The notes below the pieces were generated by a model. It saw nothing but the letters and a program-made list of their open reading frames with translations. It made no database searches and was not told where the DNA came from. Both the position numbers and the translations under genes were made by a program. Shown here piece by piece: positions 31,361 through 39,521 of a stretch of 64,000 nt of DNA (its first letter is position 1; each line of letters opens with the position of its first letter). This DNA comes from Bradyrhizobium guangdongense (GTDB lineage Bacteria > Pseudomonadota > Alphaproteobacteria > Rhizobiales > Xanthobacteraceae), in assembly GCF_004114975.1 (NCBI RefSeq), contig NZ_CP030051.1, forward strand, positions 3,038,001 to 3,102,000. The letters run 5' to 3'.

Positions 31361-31771
31361 TTGGAAAAGTTGAAAAACTACCGACCGACCGAAAAAGAGC
31401 CTTTCATGAACGACCGGCAGAAGGAGTACTTCCGTATGAAGCTCCTTGCCTGGAAGGATGAGATCCTCAAAGAGTCCAAGCTCACCCTGCAAGCGTTGCA
31501 GGAGGAGAACGTGAACCACCCCGATCTTGCCGATCGGGCATCGTCCGAAACCGACCGTGCCATCGAACTCCGCGCCCGAGACCGCCAGCGCAAGTTGATC
31601 GCCAAGATCGACGCCGCGCTCCAGCGCATCGAGGACAACACCTACGGGTATTGCGAGGACACTGGCGAGCCGATCTCGTTGAAACGGCTCGAAGCCCGGC
31701 CCATCGCGACGCTCTCGGTGGAAGCGCAGGAGCGCCACGAGAAACGCGAGAAGGTCTATCGCGACGAATAA
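31361..31771 (+). CDS. dksA: RNA polymerase-binding protein DksA, one-cysteine form
   Basis: A 136-residue DksA/TraR-family protein. The coiled-coil domain runs from about residue 18 to 95, with the tip DLADRASSETDRAIELRARDR carrying the paired acidic residues needed at the polymerase secondary channel. The globular end GYCEDTGEPISLKRLEARPIATLSVEAQERHE keeps only the first of the four zinc cysteines. Such Cys-poor DksA forms are known in alphaproteobacteria and work without zinc. With ppGpp it adjusts rRNA and stress promoters. TTG 31361 is used as start; an ATG at 31406 is possible. Confidence 0.9.
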   Translation: MEKLKNYRPTEKEPFMNDRQKEYFRMKLLAWKDEILKESKLTLQALQEENVNHPDLADRASSETDRAIELRARDRQRKLIAKIDAALQRIEDNTYGYCEDTGEPISLKRLEARPIATLSVEAQERHEKREKVYRDE

Positions 31772-31776
31772 AGTCC

Positions 31777-31805
31777 GAGCCGCAGCGATGCGGCTCTTTG
31801 TTTTT
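31777..31805 (+). terminator. Terminator after dksA
   Basis: GAGCCGCA / TGCGGCTC stem with a GCGA tetraloop and a TTTGTTTTT tail, 5 bases after the stop codon. Confidence 0.92.
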
Positions 31806-32038
31806 GGGCTCACGGTGCCGCTTGAGCGCCGCCGGTTTGGCGCGTAAATTCGCGCCGCCATGATGATTTGCACTCTCAATATCGCTTCGGTGTTTTTCCT
31901 GGGCTGATCCCGCTTCGGCACGGAAGCGCTGATCGACCCCGCCGGCTTTCGCGCGCGGGATTCCAGTGAACCGAATGAGCCGGCCAGGTTCCGCATGACG
32001 CGGACCAATAACGGCCGGCGACAGCTTGAGAGACAATC
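31806..32038. other. Intergenic region between dksA and dioxygenase pseudogene
   Basis: About 230 bases in which I find no convincing gene, RNA or regulatory motif. Open frames on either strand here lack coding character. Confidence 0.4.
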
Positions 32039-32840
32039 ATGACCGATCGAGATGACTCGCGTGCGCTCAGCGCCGCGCAAATTGCTCAATTCATCGCACA
32101 GGGCTTCGTCCGGATCGACAACGCCTTTCCGCGCGCGCTCGCCGAACAGGGCCGCGCCATCCTGTGGCGCGATCTGCCCTGCAGAGAGCATGATCCCGCG
32201 ACCTGGACGCGTCCGGTGATCCGGCTGTGGCAATCCGCCGTTTCCGGAGATCGCCAATACAAAAGTGCTGCATCGCGCGTTCGATCAGCTGGTCGGCGCC
32301 GGCCGCTGGCGGCCGCGCAAAGATATCGGCGGCACCTTCGCGGTGCGCTTCCCGCATCCCGATGACCCCGGCGACGCTGGTTGGCATATCGATCTCAGCT
32401 TTCCCGGCGAGGATTGCGACCACAACGAGCGGCACGAGTTCTCGGCCTGGCGGGCCAACATCGTTTCGCGCGGCCGCGCGCTGTTGATGCTGTTCCTGTT
32501 CTCCGATGTCGGCGAGAACGATGCGCCGACGCGGATCAGAGTCGGCTCGCACATGCCGATGGCGCGCTATCTGGCGCCTGCGGGCGAGGCCGGACGGTCG
32601 CGCATGGTCCTCGACGAGATGGGCGCCGACTGCCCGCTCGCGCTGGCGACCGGCGAGGCCGGAACGGTTTGTCTGTGTCACCCTTTCCTGGTGCATGCTG
32701 CGCAAAAGCACCGAGGAAAGACCCCGCGCTTCATGGCGCAGCCGGATCTACCTCCGGCTGAACCGTACCGGCTGGACCGCGCCGATGGCAGTTACTCGCC
32801 GGTCGAAATCGCGATCCGGATGGCGCTTGGCCTCGCCTGA
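32039..32840 (+). pseudogene. Phytanoyl-CoA dioxygenase-type gene with frameshift
   Basis: The first frame (from ATG 32039) gives an N-terminal part up to PATWTRPVIRL at about 32227. The remaining protein continues in the +1 frame as GNPPFPEIANTKVLHRAFDQLVG from 32229 to the stop at 32840. One extra base at about 32228 (or two missing) breaks the reading. The downstream part has the 2-oxoglutarate/Fe(II) pattern: GWHIDLSFPG supplies H-x-D, HPFLVHAAQKHRG the second histidine, and TPRFMAQP a basic residue for 2-oxoglutarate. Joined, it would be about 266 residues, normal for the PhyH family. A sequencing error is the alternative to a true pseudogene. Confidence 0.8.
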
Positions 32841-33074
32841 GACGAGCTAATGCGGTTTCGTCCTGTCGTGGCGTCGGTTCAGACGCCACGACATCGCGCT
32901 GATCGTCGGGATCACGAAAACTGAATCGCGATCAATGAGCTAGAGTCGAATCCTGCCAGCTCACGTGAGTTCGGATGAGAAAAAGCCTTCACTTCAGGTG
33001 AGGACGGTTTTGAGAGTCGCATCAAGGAGATCGACGCGGATGCTGAGAGACCGACCGAGCAGGTTCCGCTGCAT

Positions 33075-33473
33075 TCATGTCTCATGCGACGCTGCAAGGC
33101 GCGCCTCTCCATAAAGCCTGGACCAGCTCAATATTTCCTTAAACGCCGGCAGCAGGCCGTAAGCCGCATCCGTCAGTTCGTACTCGACCCGCAACGGCTT
33201 CTCGGCGAAGGCATTGCGCGACACCAGCCCGTCCTGCTCGAGTTCGCGCAGCTGCGTGGTCAGCATCTGCTGGGTGATGCCGCTGATCGACCTCCGCAAG
33301 GCACCGAAGCGAACCGCGCCGTTCATCAGCGCGAACAGGATCTCCAGTTTCCATTTGCCGCCGAGCGCGTGGATGGCGCGCTTGAAGTCGGCGAGCAGGG
33401 CAGCGTCGGGGCTGCAGTCGCAATCGCCGTCGCAAACGCTGGTCAGGTTTTCCATACCGGTCTCGAAATCCAT
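33075..33473 (-). CDS. HxlR-family regulator with N-terminal cysteine cluster
   Basis: A 132-residue winged-helix regulator. FKRAIHALGGKWKLEILFAL and RFGALRRSISGITQQMLTTQLRELEQDGLVSR are the HxlR helix-turn-helix and wing. Unlike the regulator at 30060, it lacks the CP-type cysteine before the first helix but has a cluster CDGDCDC at about residues 14-20, suitable for metal or thiol sensing. It is divergent from an SDR gene 95 bp away, which it probably controls. Start taken at ATG 33473; ATG 33455 is an alternative, and neither has a strong ribosome-binding site. Confidence 0.85.
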   Translation of the reverse strand: MDFETGMENLTSVCDGDCDCSPDAALLADFKRAIHALGGKWKLEILFALMNGAVRFGALRRSISGITQQMLTTQLRELEQDGLVSRNAFAEKPLRVEYELTDAAYGLLPAFKEILSWSRLYGEARLAASHET

Positions 33474-33567
33474 TCTACTTGTTCCGCTAGGAGATAGTGA
33501 CCAGATGCGGGCTTGAGCAGGGTGGCGGATCAAATTCGCCGGTCCGCGCAATCAGGGGAATTTGGCG

Positions 33568-34596
33568 ATGAGCAGCGTTCTGGTCACCGGCGGGTCCGGC
33601 TTCGTCGGTATCCATGTCGTCCTGCAACTCCTTGCCGCCGGCCATCAGGTGCGCACCACGCTGCGCCGCCCGGACCGGCAGGCCGACGTGCTGGCGATGC
33701 TGCGCGAGGGCGGGGCGGCGTCACCCGAGCGCCTCTCGTTCTTCACTGCCGATCTCACGGCGGACGAGGGCTGGCAGGCGGCGGTGACGGGGTGCGACTA
33801 CGTGCTCCATGTCGCCTCGCCGCTGTCGACCAGTGTTCCCAAGGATGAGGACGAGATGATCATCCCGGCTCGCGACGGCACGCTGCGGGTGCTGCGCGCG
33901 GCACGTGATGCCGGCGTCCGGCGCGTCGTCATCACCTCGTCGCTGGGCGCAATCGGTTACGGCCACCCGCCGCGGGAGCGGCCGTTCGACGAGACCGACT
34001 GGACCAATCTCGAAGGCGCCGACGTGCAGCCCTATATCAAATCCAAGACGCTGGCGGAGCGGGCGGCCTGGGATTTTTTGGCGCGCGAGGGTGCCGGGGT
34101 CGAGATCTCGGTGATCAACCCCGCCGGGATCTTCGGTCCGGTGCTGGGGCCGGACTTCTCCGGCTCGATCGAAATTGTCAAATCGCTGCTCGAGGGCGCC
34201 ATGCCGGCGGTGCCGCGGGTCTATTTCGGCGTGGTCGACGTCCGCGACGTCGCCGATTTGCATTTGCTGGCGATGACCTCGCCGGAAGCGAAAGGCGAGC
34301 GCTTCATCGCGGTATCAGGCGAGACGCTGTCGATCCTGGATATTGGAAGGGTGCTGCGGCGGGAATTGGGAGCCAAAGCGCGGCGGGTTCCACGGATCCA
34401 GGCTCCGGACTGGCTGGTGCGGCTGGCCGCGCGCCGGATTCCCTTGCTGCAAGCCGTCGTGCCGATGCTCGGACGTGTCAGGCATTCGACCAGCGCCAAG
34501 GCGAGGTCGGTGCTTGGCTGGCAGCCGCGCTCCAACGAGGAAGCGATCCTCGCCACCGCCGAGAGCCTGATTCGGCTTGGCCTGGTCAAGGCGTGA
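33568..34596 (+). CDS. NAD(P)-dependent epimerase/reductase (extended SDR)
   Basis: A 342-residue extended SDR of the dihydroflavonol-4-reductase-like group. VLVTGGSGFVGIHVVLQLLAAGH gives the G-x-x-G-x-x-G loop, VVITSSLGAIGYG the catalytic serine region, and YIKSKTLAERAAWDF the Tyr-x3-Lys pair (Y-I-K-S-K) near residue 156. VINPAGIFGPVLGPDFS follows. Substrate is an unknown aldehyde or ketone. GGGGA precedes the ATG by 8 bp. It is divergent from the Cys-cluster HxlR regulator. Confidence 0.88.
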   Translation: MSSVLVTGGSGFVGIHVVLQLLAAGHQVRTTLRRPDRQADVLAMLREGGAASPERLSFFTADLTADEGWQAAVTGCDYVLHVASPLSTSVPKDEDEMIIPARDGTLRVLRAARDAGVRRVVITSSLGAIGYGHPPRERPFDETDWTNLEGADVQPYIKSKTLAERAAWDFLAREGAGVEISVINPAGIFGPVLGPDFSGSIEIVKSLLEGAMPAVPRVYFGVVDVRDVADLHLLAMTSPEAKGERFIAVSGETLSILDIGRVLRRELGAKARRVPRIQAPDWLVRLAARRIPLLQAVVPMLGRVRHSTSAKARSVLGWQPRSNEEAILATAESLIRLGLVKA

Positions 34597-34686
34597 GGCC
34601 GCCCGCCGCCCGCGCTTGTCAGGCCCGGGCGGGGATGCTGAAGTGCCCACCTCGAATGCGATCGCGTAGCGTGGGAGGCGGCGCCG

Positions 34687-35466
34687 ATGGACAAAATTCT
34701 CGAAGCCGCAAAGGCGATCGCGCTGGCGCGCCGCAACCATGCGCCGCTCGCGGCGCTGGACCATCCCCCTGACGACGAGGCCGAGGGCTATCAGGTCCAG
34801 CGCGCGCTGCATGATCTCCTGCTGCCACATGTCGGCCCGCTGGTCGGCTACAAGATCGGCTGCACCAGCCACGTCATGCAGGAGTACATCGGCATCCCGC
34901 ATCCTTGCGGCGGTGGTGTGTTCCAGAAAGTTGTGCATGAGAGCGGGGCGAAGCTTGCGGCGTCCGACTATGTCCGCGTCGGCGTCGAGTGCGAGATCGC
35001 GGTGCGGCTGAAGCGCAACCTCGCTGCGGGCGAGGCGCCGTTCACGGCCGAATGGGTCGGCGAGGCCGTTGATAGCTATCACCCAGCCATCGAGATCGTC
35101 GACGACCGCTATATGAAGTGGGAGACGATGGGCGCGCCGACGTTGATCGCCGACGATTTCTTCGCCGCGGGCTGCGTGCTTGGCGAAGCGGTCCCGCGCT
35201 CGTCCGTGCCGGACCTGAGGGCGGTCAAGGGGCGCGCCCTCGTCAACGGCGAGGAGGTCAGCCACGGCACCGGCGCCGACGTGCTCGGCCATCCCCACAA
35301 CGCACTCGCCTGGCTCGCCAATCACCTCGCCGTCGAAGGCAAGGGCCTGCATGCGGGACAGCTCGTGCTAACGGGAAGCCTGGTGAAGACGCTGTGGCTG
35401 AAAGCCGGCGACAAGGTGCGGATGGAGCTGGACGGGCTGGGCGTGGTCGAGGCGGAGTTTATGTAA
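34687..35466 (+). CDS. 2-keto-4-pentenoate hydratase-type protein (FAH superfamily)
   Basis: A 259-residue protein. GYKIGCTSHVMQEYIGIPHPCGG, then VECEIAVRL, AEWVGEAVDSYHPAIEIVDDRY (metal-binding acidic residues) and VLTGSLVKTLWLKAGDKVRMELDGLGVVEAEF match the MhpD/2-oxopent-4-enoate hydratase branch of the fumarylacetoacetate hydrolase family. It adds water to 2-hydroxydienoates in meta-cleavage pathways, or carries out a related lyase or decarboxylase reaction. No other pathway gene is adjacent, so the true substrate is unclear. Confidence 0.85.
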   Translation: MDKILEAAKAIALARRNHAPLAALDHPPDDEAEGYQVQRALHDLLLPHVGPLVGYKIGCTSHVMQEYIGIPHPCGGGVFQKVVHESGAKLAASDYVRVGVECEIAVRLKRNLAAGEAPFTAEWVGEAVDSYHPAIEIVDDRYMKWETMGAPTLIADDFFAAGCVLGEAVPRSSVPDLRAVKGRALVNGEEVSHGTGADVLGHPHNALAWLANHLAVEGKGLHAGQLVLTGSLVKTLWLKAGDKVRMELDGLGVVEAEFM

Positions 35467-35563
35467 TGCTCTCTCCGCAATGACGGAGTGTGAGGTTGCG
35501 GCGTCGCTGTAATTGCGCGGACTTGCACCGCTGCCATAACGACACCACAGCCCAAAAATACAT

Positions 35564-35596
35564 GCGGCCCTCGCCAGGGGAGCTAGCGAGGGCCGC
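35564..35596 (-). terminator. Terminator of the flgF-flgG-flgA-flgH operon
   Basis: A perfect 11-bp stem (GCGGCCCTCGC / GCGAGGGCCGC) with an 11-base loop, followed on the minus strand by ATGTATTTTT. It lies 59 bases past the flgH stop. Confidence 0.85.
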
Positions 35597-35654
35597 GTAG
35601 TACATCGTCGTTCGCGCCTAGGTTCGCGAGCACGATGTGGGAGCTGGGGAGAAT

Positions 35655-36416
35655 TTAGAAGGGCAGCAGCACGTCCATGACTTGCTGGCCGTAGCGCGGC
35701 TGCTGCACGTCGGTGATCTGGCCGCGGCCGCCATAGGCGATGCGGGCCTGCGCGATCTTGCTGGAATCGATGGTGTTGTCGCTCTGGATGTCTTCGGGAC
35801 GGACGATGCCGGCGACCACGAGCTCGCGGATCTCGTAGTTGACGCGGATCTCCTGCTTGCCTTCGACCACGAGGTTGCCGTTCGGCAGCACCTGGGTCAC
35901 GACGGCGGCGACGTTGGTCTGCAACGCTTCAGTCCGGTTGACCGAACCTTTGCCGTCGCTGGAGGCGGTGGCGTCGGCGGTGAGAATGCGGCCGGGCAGG
36001 ATTTTATTGGCCTGGGTAATGGTCTTCGCGCCGATGAAATCGGTGATGCCCGAATCTTCCTTGTTGGTGCGGCTGCGCTGGGTCTCGTTGGAGAGGTTGG
36101 CCTTGTCGGTGATGTTCACCGTCACGGTCAGGAGGTCGCCGACATGCGTGGCGCGCTGGTCCTTGAAGAAGGCGCGGCTGCCGTTGCGCCACAGCGAGTT
36201 GGGATTGTAGGAGGCGACTTCCGGCTTCGGCATCGGCATCTGCACCGGCTTGTAGCCGGGCTGCGTCGTCGGGTTGTCGATCGCCGACAGCTTGGGTTGC
36301 TCGCCGATCTGCGACAGACGATCAATCGATGAGCAGCCACCGAGCGCGCAGCTGGCCAGCAGCAGGGCAGAGATCGCGAGGCGACGTAAACGGGAAGCCG
36401 AACTGAAAGCGGACAT
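35655..36416 (-). CDS. flgH: Flagellar L-ring lipoprotein FlgH
   Basis: A 253-residue outer-membrane lipoprotein. The signal LRRLAISALLLASCALGGCSS contains a lipobox (ALGG-C, cysteine near residue 27). Family strings are SLWRNGSRAFFKDQRATHVGDLLTVTVNI, LPNGNLVVEGKQEIRVNYEIRELVVAGIVRPEDI and the end YGGRGQITDVQQPRYGQQVMDVLLPF. It makes the L-ring around the distal rod. Last gene of the minus-strand flgF-flgG-flgA-flgH operon. Confidence 0.96.
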   Translation of the reverse strand: MSAFSSASRLRRLAISALLLASCALGGCSSIDRLSQIGEQPKLSAIDNPTTQPGYKPVQMPMPKPEVASYNPNSLWRNGSRAFFKDQRATHVGDLLTVTVNITDKANLSNETQRSRTNKEDSGITDFIGAKTITQANKILPGRILTADATASSDGKGSVNRTEALQTNVAAVVTQVLPNGNLVVEGKQEIRVNYEIRELVVAGIVRPEDIQSDNTIDSSKIAQARIAYGGRGQITDVQQPRYGQQVMDVLLPF

Positions 36417-36425
36417 GACGAACTC

Positions 36426-37559
36426 TTACTTGGCTTGAGCTTGCGAGACGCGAGCTTGGGGTATCTGGGCTTCCGCAACCTGGGCCGGCGAGGCCGGGGC
36501 CTGGACCAGGCTGCGGAGGAGGGCTGCGGTGTCGACGGGGGCGGGCGCTTCGTCGCGCTTGAGTGAGGAGGTCTGCTCGACGGCAGCGGCCATTGGCGCG
36601 GACTGGCTGGCGCCCTGCACCGTCACCTGGCCGCGGCCGGTGACGACGCCGGTCAACGTGCGCTTGGTCTGCAGATTGAGCACGCTCACGGTGTCGCCCT
36701 CGGCGCCGCCCTCGAGCGCCTTGCCGCGGGTGGTGAGATAGATTCCGGGGACCTCGTAGATGACGGTGACGCTCTGGTCGCGCGACACGAATTCCGGCTT
36801 GGCGATGTCGGCGACGCGAATCGGCGTGCCGGCGCGCATCGCCCGGCGCAGCTGCATGCCGACCGTGCGCTCGCGCGAGGCGGGCTCGCCCGTCACATCC
36901 GCTTTCGGCCGACGCTCCTGGGCGACGTCGGAGGATTTCAGCATCTCGCTGCGATCAATGTCGCGGGTCAGGACGGCGACCTCGACCGTCTCGATCGCGG
37001 TGCCGGTCATGCGCAGCTTGGTCGGAACCGGATTGCTGTCGTTGCTGATCTCGAAGGCGATGTCGAAGCGGCCGCCGCGAGCGTCGTAGCGGGTCGCGAC
37101 CGCCTGCAGCGAACCGGTGTTGGAGGCGTCGAGCCGCATGTCGGAGATGCCGCGGTCGAAGGTGATGGTGATGTTGGCCGCGTCGCCCAGGCCGAAGCGA
37201 TGCTCGAGCGCGGAGGCGACCGCGTTTTCGAGATCCTTGCTTGCGATCGTGCGGGCAAGGCGGGTGACCTGCACCTCCTTGATATCGCCGGTCATCACGC
37301 CGATCACCTGCTTGGCGCGGAGCACGCTCAGGACCTGGGCAACCGGCAGCGCGCCGGTGGTGCCGAGATCGGGCGAGCGATAGATCGGGATCAGAGCGGA
37401 CGAACCGGCATTGTCGATGAGGTCGCCGACCCGCACCACGTCGGAGGTGACGGTGACATTGGCGCGCAACGTCGGCGCAGCGATGCCGTCGTCGGCGGCC
37501 TGCGCCGGGAGCGCCAGCGCAAGCAGCACGGAGAGGGTGACGAGCGTGGTACGAATCAT
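36426..37559 (-). CDS. flgA: P-ring assembly chaperone FlgA
   Basis: A 377-residue periplasmic protein with signal MIRTTLVTLSVLLALALPAQA. The C-terminal SAF-type region contains MLKSSDVAQERRPKAD, MQLRRAMRAGTPIRVADIAKPEFVSRDQSVTVIYEVPGI and VSVLNLQTKRTLTGVVTGRGQVTV, all typical of FlgA. It aids FlgI polymerisation into the P-ring. It is longer than enteric FlgA, with a two-domain N-terminal part and an Ala/Pro/Gln-rich tail. ATG 37559 has a GAGGTG 9 bp upstream and is preferred to GTG 37568. Confidence 0.93.
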   Translation of the reverse strand: MIRTTLVTLSVLLALALPAQAADDGIAAPTLRANVTVTSDVVRVGDLIDNAGSSALIPIYRSPDLGTTGALPVAQVLSVLRAKQVIGVMTGDIKEVQVTRLARTIASKDLENAVASALEHRFGLGDAANITITFDRGISDMRLDASNTGSLQAVATRYDARGGRFDIAFEISNDSNPVPTKLRMTGTAIETVEVAVLTRDIDRSEMLKSSDVAQERRPKADVTGEPASRERTVGMQLRRAMRAGTPIRVADIAKPEFVSRDQSVTVIYEVPGIYLTTRGKALEGGAEGDTVSVLNLQTKRTLTGVVTGRGQVTVQGASQSAPMAAAVEQTSSLKRDEAPAPVDTAALLRSLVQAPASPAQVAEAQIPQARVSQAQAK

Positions 37560-37569
37560 GGTCAGCACC

Positions 37570-38358
37570 TCAGCGGAACAGCGCCGTGGTCGATTGCATC
37601 ATCTGGTCGGCGGCGCTGATGACCTTGGCGTTCATCTCGTAGGCGCGCTGTGCAGCGATGAGATCGCTCATTTCCGAGACGACATCGACGTTGGCCTGCT
37701 CGAGGCTGCCTTGCGTGATCTTGCCGTAGCCTTCGGAGTTCGCAGTGCCGTCCTGCGGCGTGCCCGATGACGTCGTCTCAATGAACTGGTTGCTGCCGAC
37801 CGGCTGCAGGCCCGCCTTGTTGATGAAGCGGGTCAAGCCGATCTGGCCGAGAACGGTGTTGGTCGAGGAGCCCGGCAGGGTCACCGTCACCTGGCCCTGC
37901 TCGTTGACGGTGATGCCCGAGGCATTGTTCGGAATCGTGATGGTCGGCTGCACCGGATTGCCGGCCGCGGTGACGACGCGACCCTGATTGTCCATTTGGA
38001 AGGTGCCGTCGCGGGTATATTGGTAGGTGCCGTCGGGCATCAGGATCTTGAAAAATCCTTCGCCCGAGATCGCGAGGTCGAGATCGTTGCCGGTCTGCGA
38101 CAGCGTGCCCTGGGTCATGCTGCGCGGCGTGCCGACAGTCTTGACGCCGCCGCCGATGTCGACACCGACAGGCAGGATGGTGCCCTGGTCCGAGGCCTGG
38201 GCGCCGACGCGGCGAACGTGTTCGTAGATCAGATCCTGGAACGCCGCGGTCTGCTTCTTGAAGCCGGTGGTGCGCAAGTTGGCGATGTTGTTGGAGATCA
38301 CCTGAACGTTCAGTTCCTGTGCCGCCATCCCGGTCGCTGCAGTGTGAAGCGCCTGCAT
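37570..38358 (-). CDS. flgG: Flagellar distal rod protein FlgG
   Basis: A 262-residue protein, the standard length. MQALHTAATGMAAQELNVQVISNNIANLRTTGFKK is the rod-protein N-terminus, DLAISGEGFFKI and GTYQYTRDGTFQMDNQGR form the central beta domain, and QANVDVVSEMSDLIAAQRAYEMNAKVISAADQMMQ is the C-terminal D0 helix. It forms the distal rod that passes through the P and L rings. Second gene of the operon, 16 bp after flgF. Confidence 0.96.
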   Translation of the reverse strand: MQALHTAATGMAAQELNVQVISNNIANLRTTGFKKQTAAFQDLIYEHVRRVGAQASDQGTILPVGVDIGGGVKTVGTPRSMTQGTLSQTGNDLDLAISGEGFFKILMPDGTYQYTRDGTFQMDNQGRVVTAAGNPVQPTITIPNNASGITVNEQGQVTVTLPGSSTNTVLGQIGLTRFINKAGLQPVGSNQFIETTSSGTPQDGTANSEGYGKITQGSLEQANVDVVSEMSDLIAAQRAYEMNAKVISAADQMMQSTTALFR

Positions 38359-38374
38359 GTCAGTTCTCCTTCAA

Positions 38375-39136
38375 TCAGGCCGGAACGTCGGCGAGCTTCT
38401 CGATCGCCGATTTGTGGAGGTCGCTCTGCTGCTGGAGCAGGTTGGCGATCGCGGTGTAGCTGCGCATCACCTCGACCATGCGGCTCATCTCGCCGACCGA
38501 GTTGACGTTCGACTTCTCGACATAGCCCTGCTGCAGGGTGGATTTGGTGTCGGGCTGCTGGGTGGCGGAGCCCGTGTCATAGAGATTGGCGCCGAGCTTG
38601 ATCAGCTTGGCCGGATCGTCGAACGTCACCATGCGGATCTTGCCGCGGATCGAGTCGGTCTTGGCCGTGCCTTCCACCACCGTCACGGTGCCGTCGGGGG
38701 AGACGTTGATGTCGTGGTCGGTCGGCTGGAACACGATCGGACCGCCCGTGCCGAGCACGAGGTTGCCGTCCGAGGTCATGAGCTGGCCGGTGCTGCTGAG
38801 GGCGAACTTACCGTCGCGGGTGTAGCGCTCGGCGCCGTTGACCTGCACGGCGAAAAAGGCGTTGCCGCTGATCGCCATGTCGAGCGGGTTGTTGGTCGCC
38901 TCCATCGGCCCCTGGCCGACGTCGCGGTAGGTGCCACGGTCCTGCACATAGGAGACCCGGCGGTCGGAGCCGACGAAATTGTCCTCATGCGCGTTCGAGT
39001 TGAGATATTCCTCGAACAGCGAATGGTCGGCCTTGAAGCCGTTGGTGTTGACGTTGGCGACGTTGTTGGCGATGACATCCATCTGCCGTTCCAACGTCAT
39101 CTGCCGTGACAAGCCGATCAGAAGCGCATTCTGCAT
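38375..39136 (-). CDS. flgF: Flagellar proximal rod protein FlgF
   Basis: A 253-residue rod protein. It starts MQNALLIGLSRQMTLERQMDVIANNVANVNTNGFKAD and contains LDMAISGNAFFAVQVNGAERYTRDGKFALSSTGQL; the end is SVGEMSRMVEVMRSYTAIANLLQQQSDLHKSAIEKLADVPA. It is distinguished from FlgG by the longer variable centre and its position as first gene. Proximal rod component exported by the flagellar secretion system. A sigma-54 promoter lies about 113 bp upstream. Confidence 0.94.
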   Translation of the reverse strand: MQNALLIGLSRQMTLERQMDVIANNVANVNTNGFKADHSLFEEYLNSNAHEDNFVGSDRRVSYVQDRGTYRDVGQGPMEATNNPLDMAISGNAFFAVQVNGAERYTRDGKFALSSTGQLMTSDGNLVLGTGGPIVFQPTDHDINVSPDGTVTVVEGTAKTDSIRGKIRMVTFDDPAKLIKLGANLYDTGSATQQPDTKSTLQQGYVEKSNVNSVGEMSRMVEVMRSYTAIANLLQQQSDLHKSAIEKLADVPA

Positions 39137-39248
39137 CGGTCAATCTCCCCTGCGTGAGCTCGGCCATTTCGCTCTCCCAAGCGCCGTAGCCGATCCCGTG
39201 AACGAGGCCGTCGGGTTCTCCCAAACCGTTCGGTCTCGGCCCTCTCTC

Positions 39249-39264
39249 AGCGAAAGCCGTGCCA
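39249..39264 (-). promoter_or_regulatory. Sigma-54 promoter of flgF-flgG-flgA-flgH
   Basis: On the minus strand TGGCAC-GGCTT-TCGCT: perfect -24 hexamer and exact GG-N10-GC spacing. The ftr-like half palindrome at 39350 lies about 90 bp upstream. Confidence 0.8.
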
Positions 39265-39325
39265 ACTCTGAAAAACACGTAATTACAATTGGTTGGCTAT
39301 TTTCCCGCGTTCCCGGCGGGAGGCA

Positions 39326-39344
39326 GAAAGGTTCTGTTAGCCAT
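39326..39344 (+). promoter_or_regulatory. Upstream copy of fliL operator-like repeat
   Basis: GAAAGGTTCTGTTAGCCAT, repeated with two changes at 39382-39400. The GAAA-N7-TTAR layout is a degenerate CtrA box. Confidence 0.4.
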
Positions 39345-39349
39345 GTTTG

Positions 39350-39366
39350 CCCGGCAGATTTTTCCT
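39350..39366. promoter_or_regulatory. FlbD/ftr-like element between flgF and fliL
   Basis: CCCGGC-AGATTTT-TCCT has the same left half and spacer as the fliX/flgI element (CCCGGCAGATTTT) but a poor right half. It is the likely enhancer for the flgF sigma-54 promoter and lies between the two fliL repeats. Confidence 0.45.
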
Positions 39367-39381
39367 AGCGGAGGGCCAATC

Positions 39382-39400
39382 GAAAGGTTCCGTTAACCAT
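39382..39400 (+). promoter_or_regulatory. Downstream copy of fliL operator-like repeat (TTAACCAT)
   Basis: GAAAGGTTCCGTTAACCAT carries a full TTAACCAT half site, shared with the regions upstream of fliX, flgB and flagellin 3. It is probably a CtrA-related site for the fliL-fliM transcript, 122 bp before the fliL ATG. Confidence 0.45.
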
Positions 39401-39521
39401 TATTACCGTAGCGTTTGCGCCTAAGAGGAGCGCATCGCGCCGGGACATTTGTATCGCGTCACTGTCTGTCAGGAGGCTTCGCTCTTTCGATTCCGTTTGA
39501 GATGAGCGAGCCCGGACGACC

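Noticed and set aside
31482..32036. Minus-strand open frames over dksA and the following gap
   Set aside because: No start support and no family similarity; they overlap dksA and its terminator.
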